Below, piece after piece: positions 7,902 to 16,386 of a stretch of DNA of 45,488 nucleotides (position 1 is the first letter of the stretch; every line of letters begins with the position of its first letter). Made by a program: the position numbers and the translations under genes. The notes beneath the pieces were generated by a model, which was not told the DNA's origin, did no database searches, and was given only the letters and a program-made list of their open reading frames with translations. Source of the stretch: Pseudomonas sp. UMAB-08 (GTDB taxonomy: Bacteria; Pseudomonadota; Gammaproteobacteria; Pseudomonadales; Pseudomonadaceae); NCBI RefSeq assembly GCF_900095225.1, contig NZ_LT607417.1, positions 1-45,488 on the forward strand, written 5' to 3'.

Positions 7902-8687
7902 ATGCCTTTATCTTTTGACATTGATGAGCAGCAAGTAAAAAAGCTGGCCAATGAGATTGATACCCATGGCTTTGCCCAGCTGAGAGGTGTCGTCAGCGAA
8001 GCCGATCTCCAACAGCTGCGCACCTACACCGACCTCCACGCGGACCTCCATCCTGGCGAGTATTTTGCCTATCACGGCGAACAGGCATTGGCTGGCAGCT
8101 TGTTGGTGAATATCTGGGCCGACCCCCGATTCAAGGCATTGCTGGCCAGGTTGTATCGCGAAGCCGCAAACAAACAGGCGATCAGTGACAAGATTTTTCC
8201 GGTCCTTCGCTGTGTACAAGGAAACGAGGGGCAACGAGAGTCCAATTGCTTTCATTACGACGCCAGTCTGGTGACTGCACTGGTTCCCATCTTTATTCCG
8301 CAAGACGGTGAAGAGCGCGGAGATTTAGTTCTGTTTCCCAACTTACGCACCGTGCGCTCGAGCGTGGTCTTCAATGTTATCGAAAAGGCACTGTTGCAAA
8401 ATCGTTTCAGTCGCAAGCTGATGTGCCTGGCAATGCAGCGCGGCTGGTTCAAGCCCACGACATTGCAGTTGGAGCCGGGAAGTATCTATTTCTTCTGGGG
8501 TTATCGCTCGTTGCATGCAAACCGCACTGTCGGCCCCGACCTGAAACGTGCGACCGCCATCTTTCATTACGGCGACCCTCATGCGGGCAGCCTTGCCACA
8601 CGAATCATTCTTAAAATCAACCAACGTCGAGCCCGGTTGGTCAGCCGCAAAACAGGCAGTCAGCCACCCACCTCAACGCTCGGTTAG
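7902..8687 (+). CDS. Putative Fe(II)/2-oxoglutarate-dependent oxygenase (phytanoyl-CoA dioxygenase-like)
   Basis: First gene of the exopolysaccharide operon, 261 aa from the ATG at 7902 (MPLSFDIDEQQVKK). An AAAGAG site lies about 9 bp upstream; the frame is open further up, but that stretch is leader sequence containing ops. The candidate metal triad is H118-x-D120 (FHYDAS) and H205 (SLHANR), with R216 (KRATAIFHYGDPH) as a possible 2-oxoglutarate anchor. The order and spacing fit a cupin-fold hydroxylase. It could hydroxylate or otherwise oxidise a sugar, an acyl group or a precursor of the polymer. Assignment is by motif only. Confidence 0.6.
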   Translation: MPLSFDIDEQQVKKLANEIDTHGFAQLRGVVSEADLQQLRTYTDLHADLHPGEYFAYHGEQALAGSLLVNIWADPRFKALLARLYREAANKQAISDKIFPVLRCVQGNEGQRESNCFHYDASLVTALVPIFIPQDGEERGDLVLFPNLRTVRSSVVFNVIEKALLQNRFSRKLMCLAMQRGWFKPTTLQLEPGSIYFFWGYRSLHANRTVGPDLKRATAIFHYGDPHAGSLATRIILKINQRRARLVSRKTGSQPPTSTLG

Positions 8688-8740
8688 TCCCGTACTTCAC
8701 TGTTCGATATCACTGTTCAGCGTCAGACATGGAGGCTTCG

Positions 8741-9862
8741 ATGATCAACGTGACCAAGACCTACCTCGGCGACATCAACAAGTTTAAAACCTACGTAGAA
8801 GGCATCTACGCACGGGGCTGGCTAACCAATCATGGTCCCTTGGTGTGCGAGTTGCAGGAGCGCCTCAAGGCGTTTTTGGGTGTTAAACATGTGCTGCTGA
8901 CCAATAATGGCACGCTGGCCCTGCAGGTCGCTTATCGCGCACTGGGTCTGAGCGGCAGCGCGGTGACTACACCGTTCAGCTTTGTAGCGACCAGCAGTTC
9001 GTTGCAATGGGAAGGTATTCGGCCGATCTTCGCCGACATTGACCCGCGCACCTGGAACATCTCCCCCGACCATATCGAAAGCAGGATCGTTTCCGATACC
9101 ACCGCGATCGTGGGTACGCATGTGTTCGGCAACCCTTGTGCGGTCGAGCGCATCGAGCAAATTGCGCGTAAACACCAGCTAAAAACCGTCTATGACGGTG
9201 CCCATGCATTCGGTGTTCGTCATGCGGGTCAGTCGGTGCTCAAGTGGGGCGACATCAGCACACTGAGTTTTCATGCGACCAAGTTGTTTCATACCATTGA
9301 GGGCGGAGCGATCATCACTAACGATGACGAACTGGCCCGGCGCGTGTACCTGCTGTGCAACTTCGGCATCGCCGACACCGATAAAATCGACGGCCTCGGG
9401 ATCAACGCCAAACTCAACGAGTTTTCGGCGGCCATGGGCCTGTGCATTCTCGACGATATCGACAGCATCTTCGAACAGCGTGCTGAAATCGCTCATCGCT
9501 ATCAGTCTCGGCTGGGCGATTACGTGGACTTTCAACAAGCCGCACCCGATAGCGAACTCAACAACAGCTACTTCCCCATCGGCCTGCACGGTGAACAACA
9601 GCTATTACGGGTACGGACAGCCCTTAACAATAAAGGCATCAACCCTCGACGTTATTTCTACCCGTCTCTGGACACCCTCGAATACCTGCAGCCCCAAGCC
9701 GCCCAGAGCGCTTCGCGGGCCTTGAGCCAGCGCGTACTTTGCCTGCCGATCTATCCGGGGCTGGCACACGATGACCAAGACAAGATCATCGACACCCTTA
9801 TCGCTGAATGCAGTCTTGGCCCAATCAGCTTTAAAGATACGGCCTTCGCTCAGGTTATCTAA
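8741..9862 (+). CDS. DegT/DnrJ/EryC1 sugar aminotransferase (VioA-like)
   Basis: A 373-residue PLP enzyme of the sugar-nucleotide aminotransferase family. Motifs: TNNGTLALQVAYRALGL, TTPFSFVATSSSL, YDGAHAFGV, and the PLP lysine K181 in SFHATKLFHTIEGGAI. The sequence most resembles VioA-type enzymes that make dTDP-4-amino-4,6-dideoxyglucose (Qui4N). ATG 8741 is chosen because GGAGG lies 5 bp upstream; the in-frame ATG at 8729 has no ribosome site. No 4,6-dehydratase gene is in the operon, so the keto-sugar substrate must come from elsewhere (for example rmlB). The product is probably an amino sugar of the repeat unit. Confidence 0.85.
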   Translation: MINVTKTYLGDINKFKTYVEGIYARGWLTNHGPLVCELQERLKAFLGVKHVLLTNNGTLALQVAYRALGLSGSAVTTPFSFVATSSSLQWEGIRPIFADIDPRTWNISPDHIESRIVSDTTAIVGTHVFGNPCAVERIEQIARKHQLKTVYDGAHAFGVRHAGQSVLKWGDISTLSFHATKLFHTIEGGAIITNDDELARRVYLLCNFGIADTDKIDGLGINAKLNEFSAAMGLCILDDIDSIFEQRAEIAHRYQSRLGDYVDFQQAAPDSELNNSYFPIGLHGEQQLLRVRTALNNKGINPRRYFYPSLDTLEYLQPQAAQSASRALSQRVLCLPIYPGLAHDDQDKIIDTLIAECSLGPISFKDTAFAQVI

Positions 9863-9867
9863 ACGCC

Positions 9868-11382
9868 ATGCCGAGAAAACTTTCCGTCATCAGAAACACC
9901 ACCTTGAGCTATGCCGGACAGGCCTACGCGCTGCTGGTTGGCATTCTGATAATGCCGTTCTATCTCGGCCATCTAGGGGCCGAAGCGTATGGCCTGATCG
10001 GTTTCTTTTCCGTCATGCAGGCATGGTTGCAGTTACTCGATGCAGGGATGTCCCCCAGCCTGGTTCGTGCTGTCGCCCATCAGCAGAGCTTGCCGGCCGG
10101 CGAGCGAAACGCGGGGCACTTACTGCGCTCGTTCGAGATTATCTTCGTGCCACTGGCAGTACTGTGCTGCGTGGTGATTTACGCGGCCAGCCCATGGATT
10201 GCGGTGAAATGGCTCAACGCTCAGGTTCTGGATCACCAAACCCTTATCAGCTGTATCAGCATGATGGGGCTGATCATCGCGTTGCGCCTCTATTCGACGC
10301 TTTACAAAAGCGGCATACAAGGTTTGGAACAACACGCCTGGTTGAACATTGCCAATGTGATCATTGCCACCCTGCGCTATTTCGGCGGGTTGCTACTGGT
10401 CAGTTCAATCTCGAACGATCCTCGGGACTTTTTCGAATTCCAGGTGCTGGTGGGACTGATCGAAGCCTTGATCTTCGCCGCCCGGGCCTACCAACAAATG
10501 CCAACCCCGCATCTGTTGAGTGGCTTCAACTGGGCACTGGTCAAGCCGATCATTCCGTTTGCCGCCAGCATGTCCCTGACGACCGTGTTGTGGATCGTCT
10601 TGACGCAGATAGACAAGGTGTTGCTCTCGGAAATGCTGTTGCTCAAAGAGTACGGTTATTTCTCGCTGGTAGCGCTGATCACCACCGGCATCCTGATGTT
10701 GGCCAACCCACTGGCGCAAACGCTATTACCGCGCTTGACTGTACTGATGGCAGAAGGCCGTCAGGATGATATGCATGCTCTGTTTCTATCCGCCAACCGC
10801 TTCGTGTGCACCTTTCTGTTTCCACTGGCGGCGGTGATCGGGGTGCACGCCGAACCGCTGATTTACGCCTGGACCGGTGACCACGTTGCTGCCCAATGGA
10901 GCCATTCGATACTCCTCTGGTACTCGTTGGGCAGCGCGATCATGGCCGCCAGTGCCTTTCAGTTTTACCTGCAATACGCCCACGGAAGGATGGAGTTGCA
11001 TGTCTGGTACAGCGTGGTGTCAGCCATAGTGACGGTGCCGGTGATGCTCCTGGCCATCCACTATCAAGGAGCGTACGGCGCGGCCTTGGCCTGGTTCGCT
11101 CTGCGTCTGGTGTCTTTTCTGATCTGGCCACCGATCGTGCACAACCGATTGGCGCCGGGCATTAATGGCCGATGGCTACACGATATTTTGCGTATCAGCC
11201 TGATGACCGCCATTGGGATTGTCATCAGCGAACCGCTGTTTCGCATGATTGCCGGCGATGACCGCATCACGACGTTCATGGGCCTGGCGGTGTGCGGTCT
11301 GGTGACCCTGACGCTGGTGGCGGCAAGCTATAAGCCACTGGCCGTGAAGATTTTCATTTTGTTCAGCAAACCGAGTACTTGA
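9868..11382 (+). CDS. Oligosaccharide flippase (Wzx-like)
   Basis: A 504-residue polytopic inner-membrane protein of the polysaccharide flippase class, with about 12-14 hydrophobic segments from residue 12 to the C-terminus. The N-terminal NTTLSYAGQAYALLVGILIM and MPFYLGHLGAEAYGLIGFF pattern is typical of Wzx. It should flip undecaprenyl-diphosphate-linked repeat units to the periplasm. The ATG follows the aminotransferase stop by 5 bp and the stop precedes the next ATG by 3 bp, so the genes are tightly coupled. No Wzy partner was found in the operon. Confidence 0.88.
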   Translation: MPRKLSVIRNTTLSYAGQAYALLVGILIMPFYLGHLGAEAYGLIGFFSVMQAWLQLLDAGMSPSLVRAVAHQQSLPAGERNAGHLLRSFEIIFVPLAVLCCVVIYAASPWIAVKWLNAQVLDHQTLISCISMMGLIIALRLYSTLYKSGIQGLEQHAWLNIANVIIATLRYFGGLLLVSSISNDPRDFFEFQVLVGLIEALIFAARAYQQMPTPHLLSGFNWALVKPIIPFAASMSLTTVLWIVLTQIDKVLLSEMLLLKEYGYFSLVALITTGILMLANPLAQTLLPRLTVLMAEGRQDDMHALFLSANRFVCTFLFPLAAVIGVHAEPLIYAWTGDHVAAQWSHSILLWYSLGSAIMAASAFQFYLQYAHGRMELHVWYSVVSAIVTVPVMLLAIHYQGAYGAALAWFALRLVSFLIWPPIVHNRLAPGINGRWLHDILRISLMTAIGIVISEPLFRMIAGDDRITTFMGLAVCGLVTLTLVAASYKPLAVKIFILFSKPST

Positions 11383-11385
11383 GCC

Positions 11386-12324
11386 ATGGATGCCACCTCG
11401 CAAAATGCCACCACAGAGCCGCGCGCTCCCGAGCCACTGCTGAGCATCGTCTGCCCCGCCTACAACCAGGAGGGGTTTATCGCCCAGACGCTCGAGAGCT
11501 TTCTGGCACAACAGACGAATTTTCCTTTCGAAATACTGATCAACGACGACGCGTCCACCGATGGCACTGCGCGCGTCATCGCCGAGTATGCCGAACGCTA
11601 TCCAGGAATCATCAGGCCGTTTTATCAGGACGTTAACCAGTACCAGCAAGGCAACCCCTGTGTCCCCGCGCTGTTCAAGGAAGCGCGTGGACGCTACATC
11701 GCTTATTGCGAGGCCGACGACTACTGGACCGACCCACGCAAACTTCAAATCCAGGTGGACTTCCTCGAAAGTCATCCGGATTACTCACTGACCTATCACG
11801 ACGCCATGTCCTTCGACAGCGAGGGTGAACGGGGCATCCAGTTACAGGGCGAGTTGCGTCGCGACGCCAGCGCCATCGAACTGCAAAAGGCCCGACCGAT
11901 TTCAACGCTGACCGTGTGCTTTCGTAATGTTTTTTTCGAACTGCCGCCGGAGTTGCTCCTCGCGCCACTCAACGACCTGTGCTGGTGGTCGCTGCTCGGC
12001 GCATTTGGCAAAGGTAAATTTCTCGCCGAGATCAAGCCTGCCATGTACCGCCTGCATCCGGGGGGGGTTTTCTCCATGCGATCGCACAAACGGAAATTGC
12101 ACATGAGCCTGCAGACGTGCACCAGCCTGGCCAACTACTACAACCGTATTGGTAATCAGGAGCTGTACGAATACTTCCTGATCCAGGTGTTTGGTTTGTC
12201 GCTGTCGGCAATAAGGCCGCTGAACAAACTACACGCATTGCTGCTGCTGGCCCGTAACGTCAGCGTCAATCTCAATAAACGTCTGTGGCTGATCCTATCG
12301 GGCAGCAAAGGTCATGTTCAGTAA
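11386..12324 (+). CDS. Family 2 glycosyltransferase
   Basis: A 312-residue cytoplasmic GT-A enzyme. N-terminal motifs are LSIVCPAYNQEGFIAQTL, EILINDDASTDGT and the metal and nucleotide site EADDYW. It should add one sugar of the repeat unit to the lipid-linked intermediate. The end overlaps the next start by 11 bp (ATG at 12314), which suggests translational coupling with the phosphatase. Donor and acceptor cannot be told from sequence. Confidence 0.87.
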   Translation: MDATSQNATTEPRAPEPLLSIVCPAYNQEGFIAQTLESFLAQQTNFPFEILINDDASTDGTARVIAEYAERYPGIIRPFYQDVNQYQQGNPCVPALFKEARGRYIAYCEADDYWTDPRKLQIQVDFLESHPDYSLTYHDAMSFDSEGERGIQLQGELRRDASAIELQKARPISTLTVCFRNVFFELPPELLLAPLNDLCWWSLLGAFGKGKFLAEIKPAMYRLHPGGVFSMRSHKRKLHMSLQTCTSLANYYNRIGNQELYEYFLIQVFGLSLSAIRPLNKLHALLLLARNVSVNLNKRLWLILSGSKGHVQ

Positions 12325-12766
12325 CCTGTTAGTGATCTGCGTCGGCAATATCTGCCGCAGCCCGATGGCTGAGGCGATGTTTCGCCAACGCGTGCAGGCA
12401 CCCGGTGTGCAGATTTCATCGGCCGGGATTCACGCAATGCTTTGCGCACCGATGGACCCGCTGGCCCGCGAAGTTCTGAAGACTCATCAAGTGCCTGCTC
12501 ACCGCCATGAGGCGCGTCAGGTCGACCGACAGATGTTGCGCGAGGCCGAGCTGATTCTGCTGATGGAACAGGCGCAGATGCAGAGCATTTTGAAACTGGC
12601 TCCAGAAGCGCGCGGCAAAGTGTTTTTGATTGGCAAATGGCAACACGAGCTGGAAATAGCCGACCCCTACCGGCGCCCGAAACTAGCCTTCGAACAGACC
12701 TTCGAGCACCTTTCGCGTTGTGTCGATGACTGGCTCCCTTACCTACAGTCAGGAGTAACAAGATAA
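12314..12766 (+). CDS. wzb: Low-molecular-weight protein tyrosine phosphatase (Wzb-like)
   Basis: A 150-residue phosphatase. The P-loop is C9-VGNIC-R15-S16 (ICVGNICRSPMAEAMF), and the general-acid Asp is in DPYRRP. Wzb enzymes dephosphorylate the C-terminal tyrosines of the Wzc kinase, cycling polymer export. Its gene is directly followed by the kinase gene: the stop at 12764-12766 abuts the ATG at 12767. The name is given by role and context. Confidence 0.88.
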   Translation: MFSNLLVICVGNICRSPMAEAMFRQRVQAPGVQISSAGIHAMLCAPMDPLAREVLKTHQVPAHRHEARQVDRQMLREAELILLMEQAQMQSILKLAPEARGKVFLIGKWQHELEIADPYRRPKLAFEQTFEHLSRCVDDWLPYLQSGVTR

Positions 12767-14983
12767 ATGACCGCTATGAACCGCTCTTCCCTGGACTATT
12801 ACCAGGACACCCGGATCGATTTGGCAACTATCTTGCGCACATTGTTTGATCACAAGGGTCTGATCGCCTCGATCGTCAGCTTTTTTTTCCTGATCGGCGT
12901 GGCCTACGCCCTGCTCGCGACACCGGCCTATCAAGCCGCTGCGATGATTCAAATCGAGCCTAAAAAAATCGGCATCGAGGCGACTACCGAAGTCAGCGGC
13001 AAGCCAATGTCAGTCTCTCAGGCCACTACCGAGATAGAGTTGATCAAGTCGCGGGCCGTGCTCGGCCGCGTGGTCGAAGACCTCAAGCTCAACATTATCC
13101 AGAAGCCACGGTACTTCCCTGTGTTCGGCGCATACATGGCCCGAACTTACAAACCGCTAACCGAAGGCAGCTTCGCTGAACCCTTGTTCGGCCTGAAGAA
13201 CTACGCCTGGGGAGGCGAACAAATCAGCGTCTTCCAGCTGGAAGTTCCTGACGCACTGCTCGGCGAACCGATGACACTGGTGGCCGACGGAGCAGACGCG
13301 TTCTCGCTGTATGACAAAAAAAGCAAACTGCTGCTCAAGGGTCAGACCAATCAGACCGTCGAAGGCAATGGCGTAAAAATCCAGGTGGCCACGCTCAAGG
13401 CTCGTCCCGGCACTGAATTCAAGCTGACCAAAGAGCGCACGCTGACCAGCGCGCTGGAGTATCAGGGCCGCCTGACCATCAATGAAGCCGGCAAGGATTC
13501 AGGGATTATTTACCTGTCCATTCAGGACACCAACCCCACCCAGGCCAAGGTTATTCTCGATGAGGTCAGCCGCCTGTACGTGCGCCAGAACGTTGAACGC
13601 AGCTCTGCCGAAGCCGCGCAACGCCTGGAGTTTCTGCGTTCGCAACTGCCGCTGGTACGTAAGCAGCTTGAACAATCAGAGCAAGCCTTGAACGCGTTCC
13701 AGGCCAGCGCAAAATCGGTGGACCTGAGCATCGAAACCAAATCAGTGCTCGACCAAGTAGTCAACCTCGACTCCATGCTCTCCGAACTGAAACTCAAAAG
13801 GGTCGAGGTTGAACGGCTGTATACCCGCGAACACCCTACCTACCGCGCGCTGATGACTCAGATGGGCCAACTTGAAGCACAGAAACAAGGCCTGTTGAAA
13901 AAAATCCAGGCATTGCCTGTCACCCAGCAAGAATTACTGCGCCTGACCCGCGACATGCAAGTCACCACTCAGACCTATACCTTGCTGCTGAACAAGAGTC
14001 AGGAACAGGACATCCTTCGCGCTGGCAGCATCGGTAACGTACGCATCATCGACAATGCTGACGTCAACGTCGAAGAGCCGGTCAGGCCCATGCGTAAACT
14101 GATCGTGGTGATCGCAACCTTAGTTGGCGCACTGGTGGCAGTCATCGTGGTATTCCTGCGCCAAGCGTTCTATCGCGGCGTGGACAACCCGGAAATCATC
14201 GAAAACCTGGGCATGCCAGTCTATGCCTCGCTGCCGTACTCGCGAAAACAAGAGCGCCTGGAAAAACAGAACCAGAGCCGTTCCGCGGGCAAGGAGTCGA
14301 AGTTGCTGAGCGTCTCCGAACCCTCCGAGTTGGCCGTGGAGTCGCTGCGCAGTCTGCGCACCAGTCTGCACTTCGCGATGCTCGAAGCACGTAACAATGT
14401 ATTGATGATTTCCAGCCCGTCACCCGGTTCGGGCAAGTCGTTCGTGTCCAGCAACCTGGCGGTGATCATTGCCCAGACGGGTAAGCGTGTACTGCTGATC
14501 GACGCTGATATGCGCAAGGGCTATCTGCACAAGGTATTCGGCCTGCACCCTAAACACGGCCTGTCCGACACACTGGCCGCCCGCCTGACAAGCCGCGAAG
14601 TGATCAACGCCACCGAAGTGCCGAATCTGGACTTCATCTCCTGTGGTTTTGCTGCACCCAATCCGTCGGAGTTGTTGATGCACGACAACTTCAACAAGCT
14701 ACTCACCGACCTGGCGCCGCTCTATGACCTGGTGATCATCGATACGCCACCGATCCTCGCCGTGACCGATGCCACGCTGGTCGGACGCCAGGCGGGCACC
14801 TGTTTACTGGTCACCCGTTTCGGCCTGAGCACTGTCAAGGAAATCGAAGCCTGCAAACGCCGTCTGGGCCAAAACGGTGTGGTCATCAAAGGCGCTATTT
14901 TCAATGGCGTGTTACGCAAGGCATCGAACAATGCCTATGACTGCTCAGCCTATGGGTATGACTACAGTCCCGCTCGAAAGTGA
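12767..14983 (+). CDS. wzc: Polysaccharide co-polymerase and tyrosine autokinase (Wzc-like)
   Basis: A 738-residue inner-membrane BY-kinase. Layout: Wzz-type domain with a first TM near residues 33-53, a long periplasmic part with coiled-coil (about 280-430), a second TM near 445-466, then the cytoplasmic kinase. Walker A SPSPGSGKS begins near residue 549, Walker A' LLIDADMRKGY near 576, and Walker B LVIIDTPP near 655. A C-terminal tyrosine cluster follows (Y724, Y729, Y731, Y733). Such proteins set chain length and connect synthesis to the Wza export channel, which is encoded at the end of the operon. ATG 12767 has AGGAG 11 bp upstream; ATG 12776 is possible. Confidence 0.92.
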   Translation: MTAMNRSSLDYYQDTRIDLATILRTLFDHKGLIASIVSFFFLIGVAYALLATPAYQAAAMIQIEPKKIGIEATTEVSGKPMSVSQATTEIELIKSRAVLGRVVEDLKLNIIQKPRYFPVFGAYMARTYKPLTEGSFAEPLFGLKNYAWGGEQISVFQLEVPDALLGEPMTLVADGADAFSLYDKKSKLLLKGQTNQTVEGNGVKIQVATLKARPGTEFKLTKERTLTSALEYQGRLTINEAGKDSGIIYLSIQDTNPTQAKVILDEVSRLYVRQNVERSSAEAAQRLEFLRSQLPLVRKQLEQSEQALNAFQASAKSVDLSIETKSVLDQVVNLDSMLSELKLKRVEVERLYTREHPTYRALMTQMGQLEAQKQGLLKKIQALPVTQQELLRLTRDMQVTTQTYTLLLNKSQEQDILRAGSIGNVRIIDNADVNVEEPVRPMRKLIVVIATLVGALVAVIVVFLRQAFYRGVDNPEIIENLGMPVYASLPYSRKQERLEKQNQSRSAGKESKLLSVSEPSELAVESLRSLRTSLHFAMLEARNNVLMISSPSPGSGKSFVSSNLAVIIAQTGKRVLLIDADMRKGYLHKVFGLHPKHGLSDTLAARLTSREVINATEVPNLDFISCGFAAPNPSELLMHDNFNKLLTDLAPLYDLVIIDTPPILAVTDATLVGRQAGTCLLVTRFGLSTVKEIEACKRRLGQNGVVIKGAIFNGVLRKASNNAYDCSAYGYDYSPARK

Positions 14984-15015
14984 ACGCACGGATATGACTT
15001 ATCAAGGAGATGAAC

Positions 15016-15768
15016 ATGGCCAAGACGCTAGCAATGATGCAGCCGTACCTGTTTCCCTACTTGGGTTACTTCCAACTGATTGCATCAAGCGATGTCTTCG
15101 TCCTTGGCGATGACTTGCAGTACATCAGGTCGGGTTGGGTCAACCGCAACCGGATCCTTTACAACGGCGAAGCCAAACTGATTACCTTTCCGCTGAAACG
15201 GGATCGATTCGATCTGCCGATCAACCAGCGTGAACTGTGCGACAACTTCGCCGACGAGGCCCAACGCCTGATAAGCCTGATCACCCAAAGTTATCGCAAG
15301 GCTCCGTATTTCGCTCAAGTCATGCCCTTACTGGAGCGATTGATCAACTTCCCGCAACAGAACCTGGCGCTTTACATCGAACATTCGATCAGGGAAATGT
15401 GTGCTTATCTGCACATCGATACGCCGATTTTTCGTAGCTCTGATTTGGACATCGGCACCCCCATCGACAAGCAGGATCGGGTGGTACGCATCATGCGTAA
15501 TTTTGCTTGCGAGCGTTATCTCAATCCCATTGGCGGGGTCGAGTTGTATAACCCTGAGTATTTTGCGCGACATGACCTGTCGCTGCGGTTCTTCAAAATC
15601 GACCCCATCGACTATCGGCAATACAGAGATCCCTTCGTGGCCAATCTGTCGATCATTGACGTACTGATGTTCAACTGTGTCGAGCAGGTTCAACAACTGC
15701 TGTCGTGCTACTCGCTCAGCAACAGCACAGCGCCTCATGGACATGAGGCCTTGGCCGCCACCGCCTGA
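15016..15768 (+). CDS. WbqC-family protein
   Basis: A 250-residue protein with the WbqC signature at its N-terminus (MMQPYLFPYLGYFQLI, then VFVLGDDLQYIRSGWVNRN). The family is found in O-antigen and capsule clusters, often next to sugar aminotransferases, and is suspected to act on the amino group of aminosugars; its biochemistry is not settled to my knowledge. The pairing with the VioA-like aminotransferase fits an N-acylation or aminoacylation role (inference). Start 15016 is chosen since AAGGAG sits 6 bp before it, while an ATG at 15010 abuts that same site. Confidence 0.8.
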   Translation: MAKTLAMMQPYLFPYLGYFQLIASSDVFVLGDDLQYIRSGWVNRNRILYNGEAKLITFPLKRDRFDLPINQRELCDNFADEAQRLISLITQSYRKAPYFAQVMPLLERLINFPQQNLALYIEHSIREMCAYLHIDTPIFRSSDLDIGTPIDKQDRVVRIMRNFACERYLNPIGGVELYNPEYFARHDLSLRFFKIDPIDYRQYRDPFVANLSIIDVLMFNCVEQVQQLLSCYSLSNSTAPHGHEALAATA

Positions 15769-15820
15769 ACACCTGATGTTGTACTACCCAGTCAAACCCG
15801 GATTGCAGTGGAGTAAACAT

Positions 15821-16336
15821 ATGTCTTACATGGAAACCCCCGCTCGCTGGTATCTAATCCAGACCAAGCCGCGTCAGGAAGCTCGCGCTGAAGAGCACCT
15901 GCAACGTCAACAGTTCGAATGCTATCGCCCACTCAAGGCAGGGGCGCCGAAAAAGCGCAACCCACGGGCCGTCAGCGAGGAAGAGTTATTCCCCGGCTAC
16001 CTGTTTATCCGCATGGACCAAGTGCACGACAACTGGTACCCGATCCGATCAACGCGTGGCGTTGCGCGCATCGTCACCTTCGGTGCACATCCGGTGCCGG
16101 TGCAGGACGAACTGATTGAGCAGATTCGCCAACGACTGTTGTCCCCTGCCCCACGGCCAGAGTTTCAACAGGGCGAACACGTACTCATCAAGTCCGGCAG
16201 TTTTTGCGACATTGAGGCGATTTTTCTCACCGCAGACGGCGAAGAGCGTGCAGTGATCCTGCTCAATCTGCTGCAACGTGAACAAAAGGTCACGCTGCCC
16301 ATCAGCAGCCTGGCGCGGATGGAAGCACGAGTCTGA
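15821..16336 (+). CDS. rfaH: RfaH-type transcription antiterminator (NusG paralogue)
   Basis: A 171-residue protein with the RfaH layout. The N-terminal NGN domain starts ARWYLIQTKPRQEARAEEHL, with ELFPGYLFIRMD and STRGVARIVTFGA. The C-terminal KOW domain has SGSFCDIEAIF, GEERAVILLNLLQRE. E54 (in VSEEELFP) and R143 (in DGEERA) line up with RfaH E48 and R138, the salt bridge that holds E. coli RfaH closed until ops is read. It should load on RNA polymerase at the two ops sites at 7671 and 7779 and carry it through this operon. ATG 15821 has GTGGAG upstream. Encoding it inside its own target operon is unlike E. coli. Confidence 0.9.
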   Translation: MSYMETPARWYLIQTKPRQEARAEEHLQRQQFECYRPLKAGAPKKRNPRAVSEEELFPGYLFIRMDQVHDNWYPIRSTRGVARIVTFGAHPVPVQDELIEQIRQRLLSPAPRPEFQQGEHVLIKSGSFCDIEAIFLTADGEERAVILLNLLQREQKVTLPISSLARMEARV

Positions 16337-16386
16337 AAGGCCGCTTGCACAGACCTTCGATCTTTTCTAATCGCCTGGAACTCACC

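Noticed and set aside
9771..10769. 332-codon open frame on the plus strand
   Set aside because: It lies inside the flippase gene in another frame. The flippase has continuous TM segments, and this frame has none.
15677..15820. N-terminal extension of the RfaH gene
   Set aside because: The added residues overlap the WbqC gene and do not belong to the NGN fold, which starts right after ATG 15821.
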